A stretch of 64,000 nt of DNA, from positions 711,501 to 775,500 of the forward strand of contig JAHXHN010000001.1 of the NCBI GenBank assembly GCA_025656675.1. The letters run 5' to 3'. The stretch's first letter is position 1, and each line of letters begins with the position of its first letter. Below the pieces are notes generated by a model, which ran no database searches, had not been told where the DNA came from, and saw nothing but the letters and a program-made list of their open reading frames with translations. The position numbers were made by a program, and so were the translations under genes. This DNA comes from Candidatus Thiodiazotropha sp. (ex Codakia rugifera). Lineage in GTDB: Bacteria > Pseudomonadota > Gammaproteobacteria > Chromatiales > Chromatiaceae. Positions 36,057 to 45,735 of this stretch are shown piece after piece.

Positions 36057-37040
36057 TTACTGCTTCCGGGCATACTGAGCCGCACCATTCAAAGCGGCTT
36101 TGTCATTGAGAATCACCCTGACCGGCATTGCTTCCATGATATGGCGCATCCGGCCTTTGGCAAGAAAGGCCTCCATGAACAGCCCCTGTTGCAGAATTGG
36201 CAGGATTTGTGGTGCTATCCCTCCTCCCAGGTAGACTCCTCCCGTGGCCATGATTTTAAGGGCGTGGTTACCCGCCTCCCTTGCGTATAAGCGGGTAAAC
36301 AACTCGAGGGATTCCCGGCACACTGGGTCAGCGGATTCAAGCCCTGCAGCGGATATCGCGGGTGCGGCGCCCATGTCATCCATCTTTTGCTGCAGCCATG
36401 TCGGTATCTCAGCCTCATGGTAGTGGATTAGATAGTTGTAGATGTTCTCCAGACCAGGACCCGATACCAGCCGTTCCCAACTGACATGTCCATAGCGTAC
36501 AGAGAGGGCTTGGTAGAGCGAGAATTCCAGGCTGTTGGAGGGGCTGAATTCACTATGCCCCCCCTCAGACGGGAAGGGGTGATAAGTACGACCATCCCAA
36601 TAGAGCCCTGCCTCTCCCAGGCCGGTACCGGCGGAGATAATCGAGCGATTGCCTGCTGCATTGTCAGCACCGGGATTGAGGGTGTAGATGTCACTGCTGT
36701 CTAGGACCTCAATACCCCAGGCGTTGGCTTCCAGATCGTTGAGCAGCCAGGTGGCTTCGAATCCGAACTGGCGGTTGATTTTCCGGGCAGAGACCTGCCA
36801 GGGTAGATTGGTTGTTTCGCAGACCTGGTCGATAACCGGTCCGGCCAGTCCAAAACAGGCCCGGTCGATCTCCTGTGCTGATGGTTGTTTGAGAAATTGT
36901 TGCAGTATGGCCTCAATGGCGTCATAGGCCTGACTGGAGTAGGTCTGTTCCAGGATAGGATTGAGGGGTGAAGCGGGGGTTGAGTGATAGAGTGCAAGAC
37001 GGGTGTTAGTGCCACCGATATCACCAGCCAGAATCTGCAT
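36057..37040 (-). CDS. glk: Glucokinase
   Basis: The 327-residue product starts MQILAGDIGGTNTRLALY, with the phosphate-binding GDIGGTNT, AGPVIDQVCETTNLPW and WLLNDLEANAWG (catalytic Asp in the ND), then ISAGTGLGEAGL and FPSEGGHSEF, all typical of E. coli Glk. It phosphorylates glucose with ATP. ATG 37040 follows a GAGG site; a four-codon extension to 37052 is rejected. The C-terminal region with MATGGVYLGGGIAPQILP closes the family pattern. It may serve glycogen turnover, with PFK further right. Confidence 0.93.
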   Translation of the reverse strand: MQILAGDIGGTNTRLALYHSTPASPLNPILEQTYSSQAYDAIEAILQQFLKQPSAQEIDRACFGLAGPVIDQVCETTNLPWQVSARKINRQFGFEATWLLNDLEANAWGIEVLDSSDIYTLNPGADNAAGNRSIISAGTGLGEAGLYWDGRTYHPFPSEGGHSEFSPSNSLEFSLYQALSVRYGHVSWERLVSGPGLENIYNYLIHYHEAEIPTWLQQKMDDMGAAPAISAAGLESADPVCRESLELFTRLYAREAGNHALKIMATGGVYLGGGIAPQILPILQQGLFMEAFLAKGRMRHIMEAMPVRVILNDKAALNGAAQYARKQ

Positions 37041-37235
37041 GCTGAACCTCAATTGTTAATACTTTTGGTACTCATTGATTCACGGCCATTAACCCATGAG
37101 CGATGCAATCGGTCGATCCATTGTCGCCTCAGTCATGCTGTCCAGCACGGAATCAGGATAATTCTAACGGAAATAGCGGTGAATCGGGTATGGGATGTGG
37201 CTTTTCCAGGGCCAGGATGAGTAATATACCGAGTT

Positions 37236-39398
37236 ATGGATGTCTCGCCGATTCTCGATCCCCTGAATGATGCACAACGCGATGCGGTAACAGCGCCAGT
37301 TGGCAATCTACTGGTTTTAGCTGGTGCCGGCAGCGGGAAGACCCGTGTGTTGGTGCATCGAATCGCCTGGCTGTTGGCCGTGGAGGCCGCCTCTCCCTGG
37401 TCAGTTTTGGCGGTCACCTTTACCAATAAGGCGGCCAAGGAGATGCGTCAGCGCATCGAGGCCTTATTGGGGCAGCCACTCGGTGGTATGTGGGTTGGCA
37501 CCTTTCATGGATTGGCGCATCGGCTGTTGCGCGCCCACTGGAATGAGGCCGGACTGCCTCAGAGTTTTCAAATCCTCGATGCGGATGATCAGTTTCGTCT
37601 TATAAAGCGACTGCTGAAGAGCCTTGATCTCGATGAGGCCCGCTGGCCTCCTCGACAGATACAGTGGTTCATCAATGGACGAAAGGATGAGGGGTTGCGT
37701 GCGCAGCATCTGGATGATGGTGGTGATCCCTACCAACAACAAATGATCCGACTTTACAGTGAATATCAGGCCGCCTGCGAACGGGGAGGGCTGGTCGATT
37801 TTGCTGAGCTGTTACTGCGTGCCCATGAGTTGTGGCGTGAGCGGCCGGATGTACTGCAACACTATCAGGAACGTTTTCAACATATCCTTGTTGATGAGTT
37901 TCAGGATACCAACTCGATTCAGTATGGCTGGTTGAAGTTACTGGCGGGTCCTCGAAATAATCTTTTTGTGGTGGGTGATGACGACCAGTCGATTTACGGT
38001 TGGCGTGGTGCGCGGGTAGAGAATATCCAGAATTTTCAGACTCACTATCAGGCAGCAACCTTGGTGCGGCTGGAGCAGAATTACCGTTCCACCGGCAATA
38101 TCCTGAATGCAGCCAACGCATTGATCAACAACAACCCTTCACGTCTGGGAAAACAGTTGTGGACCGAGGATGGCGAGGGAGAGCCAATCAATCTCTATGC
38201 CGCCTTCAATGAAATCGACGAGGCGCGTTTCGTTATAGAGAGGATTCGACAGTTTATCGATGAGGGCAATAGGCGTGCTGAAGCAGCGATTCTCTATCGC
38301 ACCACAGCACAGTCTCGTCTGTTTGAAGAAGCACTGATTCAAGGGGCTATCCCCTACCGGGTCTATGGTGGATTGCGTTTTTTCGAGCGTGCAGAGATCA
38401 AGGATGCCCTGGCTTATCTGAGACTGCTTAGCAATCCGCAGGATGATGGCGGTTTTGAGCGTGCGGTCAATATGCCGCCAAGAGGTATTGGGCCGAAGAC
38501 CATGGATGCAGTGCGTGCTCATGCCAGAGATTTTTCCTGTTCGCTCTGGCAGGCGGCAGGTGAGTTGCTGAAGGGTGGCGCCATGCCAAAGCGAGCGACC
38601 AGTGCACTCCTGGGCTTTCTTGATTTAATCGAGGAGCTTCGAGTGGATACGGCGAATCTCGCACTGCCTGAGAAGGTTGAGCAAGTGCTCAATGCCAGTG
38701 GTTTACCCGCCCACTTTGAGAAGGGTCGGGACGGTAAGGGAATCGACCGTAAGGAGAACCTCGAGGAGTTGGTTAATGCCACGCGTCAGTTCGGTTATGA
38801 AGCCGATGAAGAGGTAGGGTTGGACGAACTTTCCTCGTTTCTTTCTCATGCTGCACTGGAAGCCGGTGAAGCTCAAGGTGACCCCTCCGATGATTGTGTC
38901 CAGCTGATGACCCTGCATTCGGCCAAGGGTCTGGAATTTCCACTGGTCTTTCTGGTCGGTATGGAAGAGGGCCTGTTCCCTCACAGTATGTCGGCTGACG
39001 ATCCTGCTCGTCTGGAGGAGGAGCGGCGGCTCTGTTATGTGGGGGTGACACGTGCCATGCAGGTACTCTATCTTTGCCATGCAGAGAGCAGGCGGTTGCA
39101 TGGCAACGATAGCTACCCCCTACCCTCCCGCTTCATTCGTGAAATGCCTTCGGAATTGATGCGTGAGGTACGTGCTGGACCCGCTATCAGCAAACCAATT
39201 TATGGTGGTGCTCCCTATCTGGAAACCGGAGAGTTGACTGGCTTTAATTTGGGTCAGCGAGTTCGCCACGCCAAGTTTGGCGAGGGTGTGGTATTAAATG
39301 CAGAGGGCCAGGGTCGTAGTGCCCGGGTTCAAGTCAATTTCGAGGATGTCGGCAGCAAATGGTTGGTAGTAGCCTATGCCAATCTATCACCCTGCTGA
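37236..39398 (+). CDS. uvrD: DNA helicase II
   Basis: The 720-residue SF1 helicase acts in nucleotide excision and mismatch repair. Motifs: Q motif LNDAQRDAV, I AGAGSGKT, Ia TFTNKAAKEM, II VDEFQDTN, III GDDDQSIYGWRGA, IV LEQNYRS, V VQLMTLHSAKGLEFPLVFL and VI EERRLCYVGVTRAM. The C-terminal region with GQRVRHAKFGEGVVLNAEG is the UvrD/PcrA Tudor-like RNA polymerase-binding domain. Length matches E. coli UvrD (720). It is transcribed alone. Confidence 0.96.
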   Translation: MDVSPILDPLNDAQRDAVTAPVGNLLVLAGAGSGKTRVLVHRIAWLLAVEAASPWSVLAVTFTNKAAKEMRQRIEALLGQPLGGMWVGTFHGLAHRLLRAHWNEAGLPQSFQILDADDQFRLIKRLLKSLDLDEARWPPRQIQWFINGRKDEGLRAQHLDDGGDPYQQQMIRLYSEYQAACERGGLVDFAELLLRAHELWRERPDVLQHYQERFQHILVDEFQDTNSIQYGWLKLLAGPRNNLFVVGDDDQSIYGWRGARVENIQNFQTHYQAATLVRLEQNYRSTGNILNAANALINNNPSRLGKQLWTEDGEGEPINLYAAFNEIDEARFVIERIRQFIDEGNRRAEAAILYRTTAQSRLFEEALIQGAIPYRVYGGLRFFERAEIKDALAYLRLLSNPQDDGGFERAVNMPPRGIGPKTMDAVRAHARDFSCSLWQAAGELLKGGAMPKRATSALLGFLDLIEELRVDTANLALPEKVEQVLNASGLPAHFEKGRDGKGIDRKENLEELVNATRQFGYEADEEVGLDELSSFLSHAALEAGEAQGDPSDDCVQLMTLHSAKGLEFPLVFLVGMEEGLFPHSMSADDPARLEEERRLCYVGVTRAMQVLYLCHAESRRLHGNDSYPLPSRFIREMPSELMREVRAGPAISKPIYGGAPYLETGELTGFNLGQRVRHAKFGEGVVLNAEGQGRSARVQVNFEDVGSKWLVVAYANLSPC

Positions 39399-39628
39399 GG
39401 TTTTTTTAATATCTGCGCTTCCGGACGAATCAAGCGCTTGAACGATGCGCCCCGATGAACTCACGGATTCAGGTAAACCTAAAAACCGTAGTTGACCGCT
39501 CCACCCTGATGGTAAGGTAATGCATTTGACGGGAATTACATTTGGAAACGCATTCACCCATCGGGTGAGTCCACGCTACAGGGCGGATGGCACGCTTGCG
39601 GCAGCGCATGGCTGGGTTACAACGCCTT

Positions 39629-39647
39629 GGAATAGAATGACTATTCC
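39629..39647. repeat. Possible dispersed repeat hairpin
   Basis: GGAATAG (39629-39635), AATGA, CTATTCC (39641-39647) form a 7-bp stem, flanked by GCG/CAACG-type words (CAACGCCTT left, CGTCGTTGCGCC right). The compact hairpin with GC-rich flanks looks like one copy of a dispersed intergenic repeat. No second copy was found in the window. Confidence 0.4.
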
Positions 39648-39744
39648 GCGTCGTTGCGCCTTGCCCCGCACCCCCGTAAACGCACCCTCTGCCTTGTTCA
39701 ACTGCGGTTTCTAGGTTATTGAATTGGCAGAACAGGAGAGAGGC

Positions 39745-40830
39745 ATGAAACGTCGTGAATTTATTAAGCGTGCGGGTAGCACAACCCTGGCTGTGAGCAC
39801 CGGTATGGCCGGCGTCAGGGTTGCTGAGGCAAAGGAGACGATCAAGTGGAAAATGGTAACCACTTGGCCGAAGAATTTCCCCGGTCTCGGTACCGGTGCC
39901 AACAAGCTTGCTGAGTCAATCAATGAGATGAGCGGCGGCCGCATGCATGTCAAGGTATATGGTGCTAAAGAGCTGGTGCCTGCCTTTGAGGTATTCGATG
40001 CCGTCTCGCGTGGTACGGCAGAATTGGGCCATGGTGCTGCCTACTACTGGAAGGGTAAAGTTGAGACTGGGCAGTTCTTCTCCACTGTCCCATTCGGTAT
40101 GACCGCTCAGGAGATGAACGGTTGGCTCTATTTCGGTGGCGGGTTGGCGCTCTGGCGTGAACTCTATAAACCTTTCGGCCTGATTCCCGCGCCAGGCGGC
40201 AATACCGGCATGCAGATGGGGGGATGGTTCAACAAAGAGATCAACAGCGTTTCTGACCTGAAAGGATTGAAGATGCGTATCCCAGGCCTCGGTGGCGAAG
40301 TACTCAAGCGGGCTGGAGGGACACCGGTTAACCTGCCTGGGGGTGAACTCTTCACCTCTTTGCAATCAGGGGCCATCGATGCGACTGAGTGGGTTAATCC
40401 CTATAATGATCTGGCCTTTGGCCTCTTTAAAGCGGCAAAATACTACTACTACCCAGGTTTTCATGAGCCAGGCACCACCCTCGAGGCGCTCATTAATCAG
40501 CAAGCCTTTGAGGCACTGCCGAAAGACCTGCAGGCGATTGTTCTGAATGCATGCAAGATCGCCAATCAAGCGATGCTCGCTGAGTATACTGCGCGTAATC
40601 CGGCAGCACTGAAAACCCTGGTGGAGAAACATAAGGTCGATATCCGCACCTATCCTGAAGATGTGCTTGAGACCTTGCGTAAATTCTCGAACGAGGTGGT
40701 CGAGGAGTTGGCCAACAAAGATGCATTTGCCAAGCAGGTATATACCTCTTATATGGATTTCCTCAAGGGCTCGAGGGAATGGGGCGCTATCTCGGATTTT
40801 TCCTATCTTCAGGCCCGAGACAAGGCTTGA
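39745..40830 (+). CDS. TRAP transporter substrate-binding protein (DctP/TakP type), Tat-exported
   Basis: The 361-residue product starts MKRREFIKRAGSTTLAVSTG, a twin-arginine signal (RREFIKR), and continues with the TakP-like pattern TTWPKNFPGLGTGANKLAE, then GAAYYWKGK, GGNTGMQMGGWFNKEI, LKMRIPGLGGEVLKRAGG and DATEWVNPYNDLAFG. TakP-type proteins bind alpha-keto acids or lactate with a cation and feed a TRAP permease. ATG 39745 has an AGGAGAG site; the TTG extension is rejected. The permease genes (DctQ/DctM) are not adjacent, so it is an orphan in this window. Confidence 0.9.
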   Translation: MKRREFIKRAGSTTLAVSTGMAGVRVAEAKETIKWKMVTTWPKNFPGLGTGANKLAESINEMSGGRMHVKVYGAKELVPAFEVFDAVSRGTAELGHGAAYYWKGKVETGQFFSTVPFGMTAQEMNGWLYFGGGLALWRELYKPFGLIPAPGGNTGMQMGGWFNKEINSVSDLKGLKMRIPGLGGEVLKRAGGTPVNLPGGELFTSLQSGAIDATEWVNPYNDLAFGLFKAAKYYYYPGFHEPGTTLEALINQQAFEALPKDLQAIVLNACKIANQAMLAEYTARNPAALKTLVEKHKVDIRTYPEDVLETLRKFSNEVVEELANKDAFAKQVYTSYMDFLKGSREWGAISDFSYLQARDKA

Positions 40831-40946
40831 TTATGCGATCGTGCTGACGATGGCAACGGGTATGTTTACCCTACTACGCAGTTGCCATCTTCAGCTTGGC
40901 CGGCATACCCAACAGTGAGCGTCCTGATTTCAGGTATAACACCACA

Positions 40947-42107
40947 TTGATACAATCCCCCCCGCTCTCTCTCTATATCCATATCCCATGGTGTGTTCGT
41001 AAATGCCCTTACTGTGATTTCAATTCACACGCCATGAGAGAAGTGATTGATGAAAGGCGCTATGTCGAGGCTTTGCTAAAGGATCTGAGCGTAGATCTGG
41101 AGTGGGCCGGTGAGCGTCCCATCGAGACAATTTTCATAGGTGGTGGCACCCCGAGCCTGTTTTCTTCAGAGGCCATTGGGCAGCTGCTGCAGGGTGTACA
41201 GAAAAGGGTTGAATTCGGATCTCAGGTAGAGATCACACTTGAGGCGAATCCAGGAACACTGGAGGCCGAACAGTTCCCGGGTTATCGGGATGCAGGCATT
41301 AACCGTCTCTCCCTGGGTGTACAGAGTTTGAATGCAGAGTCACTTCGGGCGCTGGGCCGTATTCATGGAACACAGGAGGTTTACGCTGCTGTGGAGAGGG
41401 CCAGGCAGGCGGGTTTCGAACATATCAATCTGGACCTGATGTTTGGATTGCCACAACAAACACTCGCTATGGCGCTGTCAGATCTGGCATCAGCCATTGC
41501 ATTGGAAACCGGGCATCTCTCCTACTATCAGCTGACCTTGGAGCCCAATACGCCATTTCATCAATCTCCACCGCATCTGCCAGACGAAGAGATCCTTTGG
41601 CAGATGCAGCACCAGGGGCAGGCGATTTTGGAAAAGTCGGGATTTATTCAGTATGAGGTGTCGGCATTCGCTCGACTGGGGGAGCGGTGCCAACACAATC
41701 TGAATTATTGGCGTTTTGGGGATTATATTGGTGTCGGAGCGGGAGCGCATGGCAAATTGACTACCAAGGAAGGCGTCATCAGGCGGCATTGGAAATGGCG
41801 CCACCCAAATGACTATCTTGCCGCTGCAGCTGGCTCTAAATCGTTTACTCAAGGCGATCGAACACTCCAGTCCGATGATCTTCTGATTGAGTTTATGATG
41901 AACGTTCTGCGCCTGCGGGAGGGAGTAGAGCGCGGGCTTTTTCAAGCAACAACAGGCTTGCCTCTGGTGGCCATTACTGAACGGCTGGAGCGTGCCATCG
42001 ATAAGGGGCTGTTGCTGCCGGACAGTGAGCGGCTATGCCCCACTCCCTTTGGCAGGCGCTTCCTGAATGATTTATTGGAGATTTTCGAAGTTAAGGGCTT
42101 TAGTTAA
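40947..42107 (+). CDS. hemW: Radical SAM haem chaperone HemW
   Basis: The protein of about 386 residues has the HemW/HemN radical SAM core: LYIHIPWCVRKCPYCDFNSHA with the CxxxCxxC cluster followed by the fourth cysteine-free F-NS signature of HemW, FIGGGTPSLFSSEAIGQLL, EANPGTLE, RLSLGVQSLN and LDLMFGLPQQT. HemW inserts haem into membrane proteins rather than oxidising coproporphyrinogen. Start is uncertain: TTG 40947 lies near the usual family N-terminus and follows AGGT, while TTG 40896 gives 17 extra residues with no ribosome site. It follows the TRAP gene by about 116 bases. Confidence 0.9.
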   Translation: MIQSPPLSLYIHIPWCVRKCPYCDFNSHAMREVIDERRYVEALLKDLSVDLEWAGERPIETIFIGGGTPSLFSSEAIGQLLQGVQKRVEFGSQVEITLEANPGTLEAEQFPGYRDAGINRLSLGVQSLNAESLRALGRIHGTQEVYAAVERARQAGFEHINLDLMFGLPQQTLAMALSDLASAIALETGHLSYYQLTLEPNTPFHQSPPHLPDEEILWQMQHQGQAILEKSGFIQYEVSAFARLGERCQHNLNYWRFGDYIGVGAGAHGKLTTKEGVIRRHWKWRHPNDYLAAAAGSKSFTQGDRTLQSDDLLIEFMMNVLRLREGVERGLFQATTGLPLVAITERLERAIDKGLLLPDSERLCPTPFGRRFLNDLLEIFEVKGFS

Positions 42108-42354
42108 ATTAAATTTGATATACATACCGTAAGATATTAAATTTGTGTAACTATCTCGGTAATGAGGTATGCTTTACATTCAGGAGTAGTAAAACCCCTC
42201 GTCTAATCTGGATACGCGAGCTGTAATGCAGGGAGCGAATCGGACCCTAACACTTGTTCATGAATAGCGTTTTTAACTGAATGAGTATGGCTGTCCAAAC
42301 CGATTCCAGTCCTAGTGTGTGGGGGCGCGGCGCGATGGGCGCTGCGGTAGTGAA

Positions 42355-45048
42355 ATGCAGCTCAAAAGCAAAGTTGTTGCAGCTATGGCAGCGATATTCT
42401 TTTGCCTTTTTGCCGTGGAAGGATACCTGGACTATCGTCAGATCAGTGCAGAGGTTTTGACCCGTACCCATCAACCTCAAGTGGGTCAAACGGATAATCC
42501 TACAGCGGCGGCCCCGCTCGGTACGGACTCATTATCCCATATCAAACAGCAGATGATGGCCATCCTGATAGAACGGGCTGTTATCTATGCCGTGGGACTA
42601 TTGTTAATTTTTATTGCCCTCTCTTGGCTACTGAATAAGAGCCTCCTCTCGCCGGTGACACGCCTTAAGCAAGTGGCGCTTGAGCTGGCAAGAGGTAACT
42701 ATCTTGCCGCAGATAAATTGCCCGACAATGATGAGCTGACCCATGTTTCTCAGGCATTTAAACGGATGGCAGCTGAAATCGCAAAGCGAGAGCAAGCCGT
42801 CAATCGTCAGAAGGGACTCTACGCAGCACTCTCACAAACCAGTAAGACCATTCTACGTAACAGCTCTCCTCAGGTGTTGTTTGAGCGTGTGTGCGATATC
42901 GCTGTGACCTTTGGTGGTTTCAACGCTGCCTGGGTCGGTGAAGTGAATACGATTGGCAAAACCGTGCAGCCTATTGCCAGTGCAGGAATCAATCTGCAGA
43001 CGCTTAAGGCCTGTCAGTTTGATATCGATCTCTCTGATCCACAGGCGGACAGTCCGCTGGCTATTTCGGTATATGGAAAGTGCCCCTCTGTCGTCGATGA
43101 AGTGGATGCCGATCCGGGTAAAACCCCTTGGCATCGCTTGGCACGCTTAAGTGGTGGTCGTTCTGCGGCTGTATTCCCGATTGTTGTCCACCAGCAAGTA
43201 GTGGCGGCTCTGAATGTCTACGCACAAGAGCGTCATTATTTTACGATTACTGTGCATGATCTGTTAGATGAAATGGTCAATGATCTTGCCTTTGCGATTG
43301 AAAACTATGAGCGCAACCAAGCACATCAGGCTGCACATGAATCCCTTGAAGTGTCCTCGAAACAGCTTGAGGATGTTTACAAGCAGATGTCGTTACTGCT
43401 GGAGTCTACCGGAGAGGGGATATTTGGCATTGATGAGCATGGTCTCTGCACTTTTATCAACAAAGCCGCTGCAGCGATGCTTGATTATTCCCAGGAGGAG
43501 TTGCTGAATCAACCCATACACAAGTGTGTTCGCATGTTTGATGAAGCGGGCAAATCATTTAATCGAGCTGTCCTGCATCGTGGTGAAGCGGTACAGGTCA
43601 AGGATGAGTCGTTCCTGCGTAAGAATGAGACCCTGTTTCCCGTCGAGTATTCAACCTATCCGATCCTGGAGGAGGGACGATTCAAAGGATCGGTGACAGT
43701 ATTTCGTGATGTCACTTCAACCCGTTCCATGATGCGCGAAATGCGCTTTCTTGCAACACATGATTCGTTGACCCACCTGCTCAACCGTCACGCCTTTGAT
43801 CAACGTTTGCGACAGGCCTTCTCCAATTCGAAGGATCATGGCATACAGCATGTACTGCTGTATATGGACCTTGATCAGTTCAAGCTGGTCAATGACACCT
43901 GTGGTCATGTGGCAGGCGATATGATGTTGCGGCAGCTATCTCATCGACTGCAGCGAACTATCAATGGCAATGATATTTTAGCGCGCCTTGGTGGAGATGA
44001 ATTCGGATTGCTGATGGAAAATTGTGAGCTCGATCAGGCACAACGATTGGCCAATAAGATATGCAGTGTGGTCAAGGACTATAGATTCTCCTGGGAGGGA
44101 AGGACTTTCTCAACCGGTGTGAGTATCGGTATTTTCGCAATTGGGCCCACGACGGAGAGTCCCCACAGTGCGCTTAGTTCGGCCGATGCGGCATGCTATG
44201 TGGCGAAAGACATGGGGAGAAACCGGATTCATGTATTTCAACCCTACGACGAGGAGATCAATCGACAACAGGGGGAGATGCGTTGGGTCAGCAGAATTGA
44301 GAGTGCGATTGATCATCAGCGTTTTTCCCTGTTACAACAACCGATCATGTCACTTCGTAGCACCGCAATTGGTGATGAACATATCGAGGTGCTGCTCCGT
44401 ATGCAGGATGAGCGGGGAAAGCAGATCATGCCAGGTGCCTTTATCCCTGCGGCAGAACGCTACAATATCATGGGCAGTTTAGACCGGTGGGTGATCGGCC
44501 ATGCATTCAAATGGCTTTCAGAAAATCCACAACGACTAGAGGAATTGGGGCTTTGTGCAATCAACCTCTCCGGTCAATCGCTGGGTGATGGGAATCTGCA
44601 CGAATATATCCTGACACAGCTGCGGAAATATGATCTGCCTGCAGAAAAGATCTCATTTGAAATTACCGAAACAGCTGTGGTCAGTCGGCTTGATCAGGCC
44701 GCGCGTTTCATCAGTTTATTGAAACGTAGAGGTTTTCGCTTTGCGCTGGATGACTTCGGTACCGGTATGTCATCCTTTTCATATCTCAAACGTTTGCCTG
44801 TGGACTATTTGAAGATCGACGGCAGCTTCGTGTGTAACATGCTGAATGATCCTGTCGATAAAGCAATGGTAGAATCGATTAACGAAATCGGGCACTTAAT
44901 GGGATTGCAGACCATTGCTGAGTATGTTGAAAGCGATCAAATCCTTGAACAGTTAATCGATATCGGGGTGGATTATGCACAGGGGTATGGTGTGGTTAGA
45001 CCATCGCCTCTACTGGCTGCCGGATCCGGTCCTGTCAATGCCGCGTGA
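42355..45048 (+). CDS. Multi-domain GGDEF/EAL c-di-GMP protein with HAMP, GAF and PAS
   Basis: The 897-residue protein has a membrane helix (about 8-24), a short periplasmic loop, a second helix (about 70-92) and a HAMP linker, a GAF domain (about 155-320), a PAS domain (about 340-450; GEGIFGIDEHGLCTFINKA), an intact GGDEF motif RLGGDEF (546-550) and a C-terminal EAL-type domain in which the signature reads EVL (678-680). The rest of the EAL site is kept (NLSGQSL, FEITETAVVSRL, LDDFGTGMSS, YLKIDGSF, AEYVES, QGYGV). Both synthesis and breakdown of c-di-GMP are possible. ATG 42355 is chosen, as the 12-codon extension begins with a GTG in GC-rich sequence. Confidence 0.9.
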   Translation: MQLKSKVVAAMAAIFFCLFAVEGYLDYRQISAEVLTRTHQPQVGQTDNPTAAAPLGTDSLSHIKQQMMAILIERAVIYAVGLLLIFIALSWLLNKSLLSPVTRLKQVALELARGNYLAADKLPDNDELTHVSQAFKRMAAEIAKREQAVNRQKGLYAALSQTSKTILRNSSPQVLFERVCDIAVTFGGFNAAWVGEVNTIGKTVQPIASAGINLQTLKACQFDIDLSDPQADSPLAISVYGKCPSVVDEVDADPGKTPWHRLARLSGGRSAAVFPIVVHQQVVAALNVYAQERHYFTITVHDLLDEMVNDLAFAIENYERNQAHQAAHESLEVSSKQLEDVYKQMSLLLESTGEGIFGIDEHGLCTFINKAAAAMLDYSQEELLNQPIHKCVRMFDEAGKSFNRAVLHRGEAVQVKDESFLRKNETLFPVEYSTYPILEEGRFKGSVTVFRDVTSTRSMMREMRFLATHDSLTHLLNRHAFDQRLRQAFSNSKDHGIQHVLLYMDLDQFKLVNDTCGHVAGDMMLRQLSHRLQRTINGNDILARLGGDEFGLLMENCELDQAQRLANKICSVVKDYRFSWEGRTFSTGVSIGIFAIGPTTESPHSALSSADAACYVAKDMGRNRIHVFQPYDEEINRQQGEMRWVSRIESAIDHQRFSLLQQPIMSLRSTAIGDEHIEVLLRMQDERGKQIMPGAFIPAAERYNIMGSLDRWVIGHAFKWLSENPQRLEELGLCAINLSGQSLGDGNLHEYILTQLRKYDLPAEKISFEITETAVVSRLDQAARFISLLKRRGFRFALDDFGTGMSSFSYLKRLPVDYLKIDGSFVCNMLNDPVDKAMVESINEIGHLMGLQTIAEYVESDQILEQLIDIGVDYAQGYGVVRPSPLLAAGSGPVNAA

Positions 45049-45158
45049 TTTCAGCGCCGGAGCCTGAAATTGCCAATGTGATTGTCACTGCCAAGACCAT
45101 TATTTTGTCCAGCAAGGCACAACAGTGACAATCAAATGAGTGTTAACAGGCCCTGGTC

Positions 45159-45611
45159 TTAAAGTCGACACTTTTCCAGAAATGCCTCTATACCCATCTC
45201 CTCTGCATAGGCCTTAAGCACCTTGGGCCTTGGGCCTTTTTCCTTGACCTCAAAGATCACATCGGGATTATCGGGCAGGTTTCCGTACTTACCAGCAGGT
45301 ATCTTAATGGTTGCCGTCTTCGCTTTAGCGGATTTACGGCCTCTTCGGGCAACGCTCTTTTTGCTGGATGTCTTGCTTTTATTGGCAACTTCGCCTGTTT
45401 CAGCCTCTATTTTATGGATGAAACGGCTCGCCTTTTTAAAGTTGTATCTAATGTAGGCCTCAAAACTGATGCCATTATCTTTCAGGATTTTTTCAATCTG
45501 GCCATTAGCCGTACCGAGCGCCTTTTTTTCCGCTTCGGCCTTTTTCTGTTCCTTTTCCAGGCGTGCTATCTTTGCCCGTAGACCCTCTATCTCTTTTTTA
45601 ATGTTTGCCAT
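45159..45611 (-). CDS. H-NS-like nucleoid-associated protein
   Basis: The 150-residue protein has an N-terminal coiled coil (about 1-50; KEIEGLRAKIARLEKEQKKAEAEKKAL), a basic linker with an AT-hook-like RRGRKSAKAK (about 89-98) and a C-terminal part with KYGNLPDNPDVIFEVKEKGPRPKVLKAYAEEMG. The coil-linker-DNA-binding layout and the charged profile recall H-NS, but the canonical W-G-R-P-W motif is missing, so membership is tentative. It could be an xenogeneic silencer. It stands alone between a c-di-GMP gene and rof. Confidence 0.5.
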   Translation of the reverse strand: MANIKKEIEGLRAKIARLEKEQKKAEAEKKALGTANGQIEKILKDNGISFEAYIRYNFKKASRFIHKIEAETGEVANKSKTSSKKSVARRGRKSAKAKTATIKIPAGKYGNLPDNPDVIFEVKEKGPRPKVLKAYAEEMGIEAFLEKCRL

Positions 45612-45735
45612 AATCCCCAGACCTTTAGCATGTACCTGAATTCAATTATTCAGAATGATTAGAACTTGCTGATTTTACAGCCGTTTTAGATCCAATAGCA
45701 AATAGTGTACATATCGCCGAAATAGCTTGGAGAAG

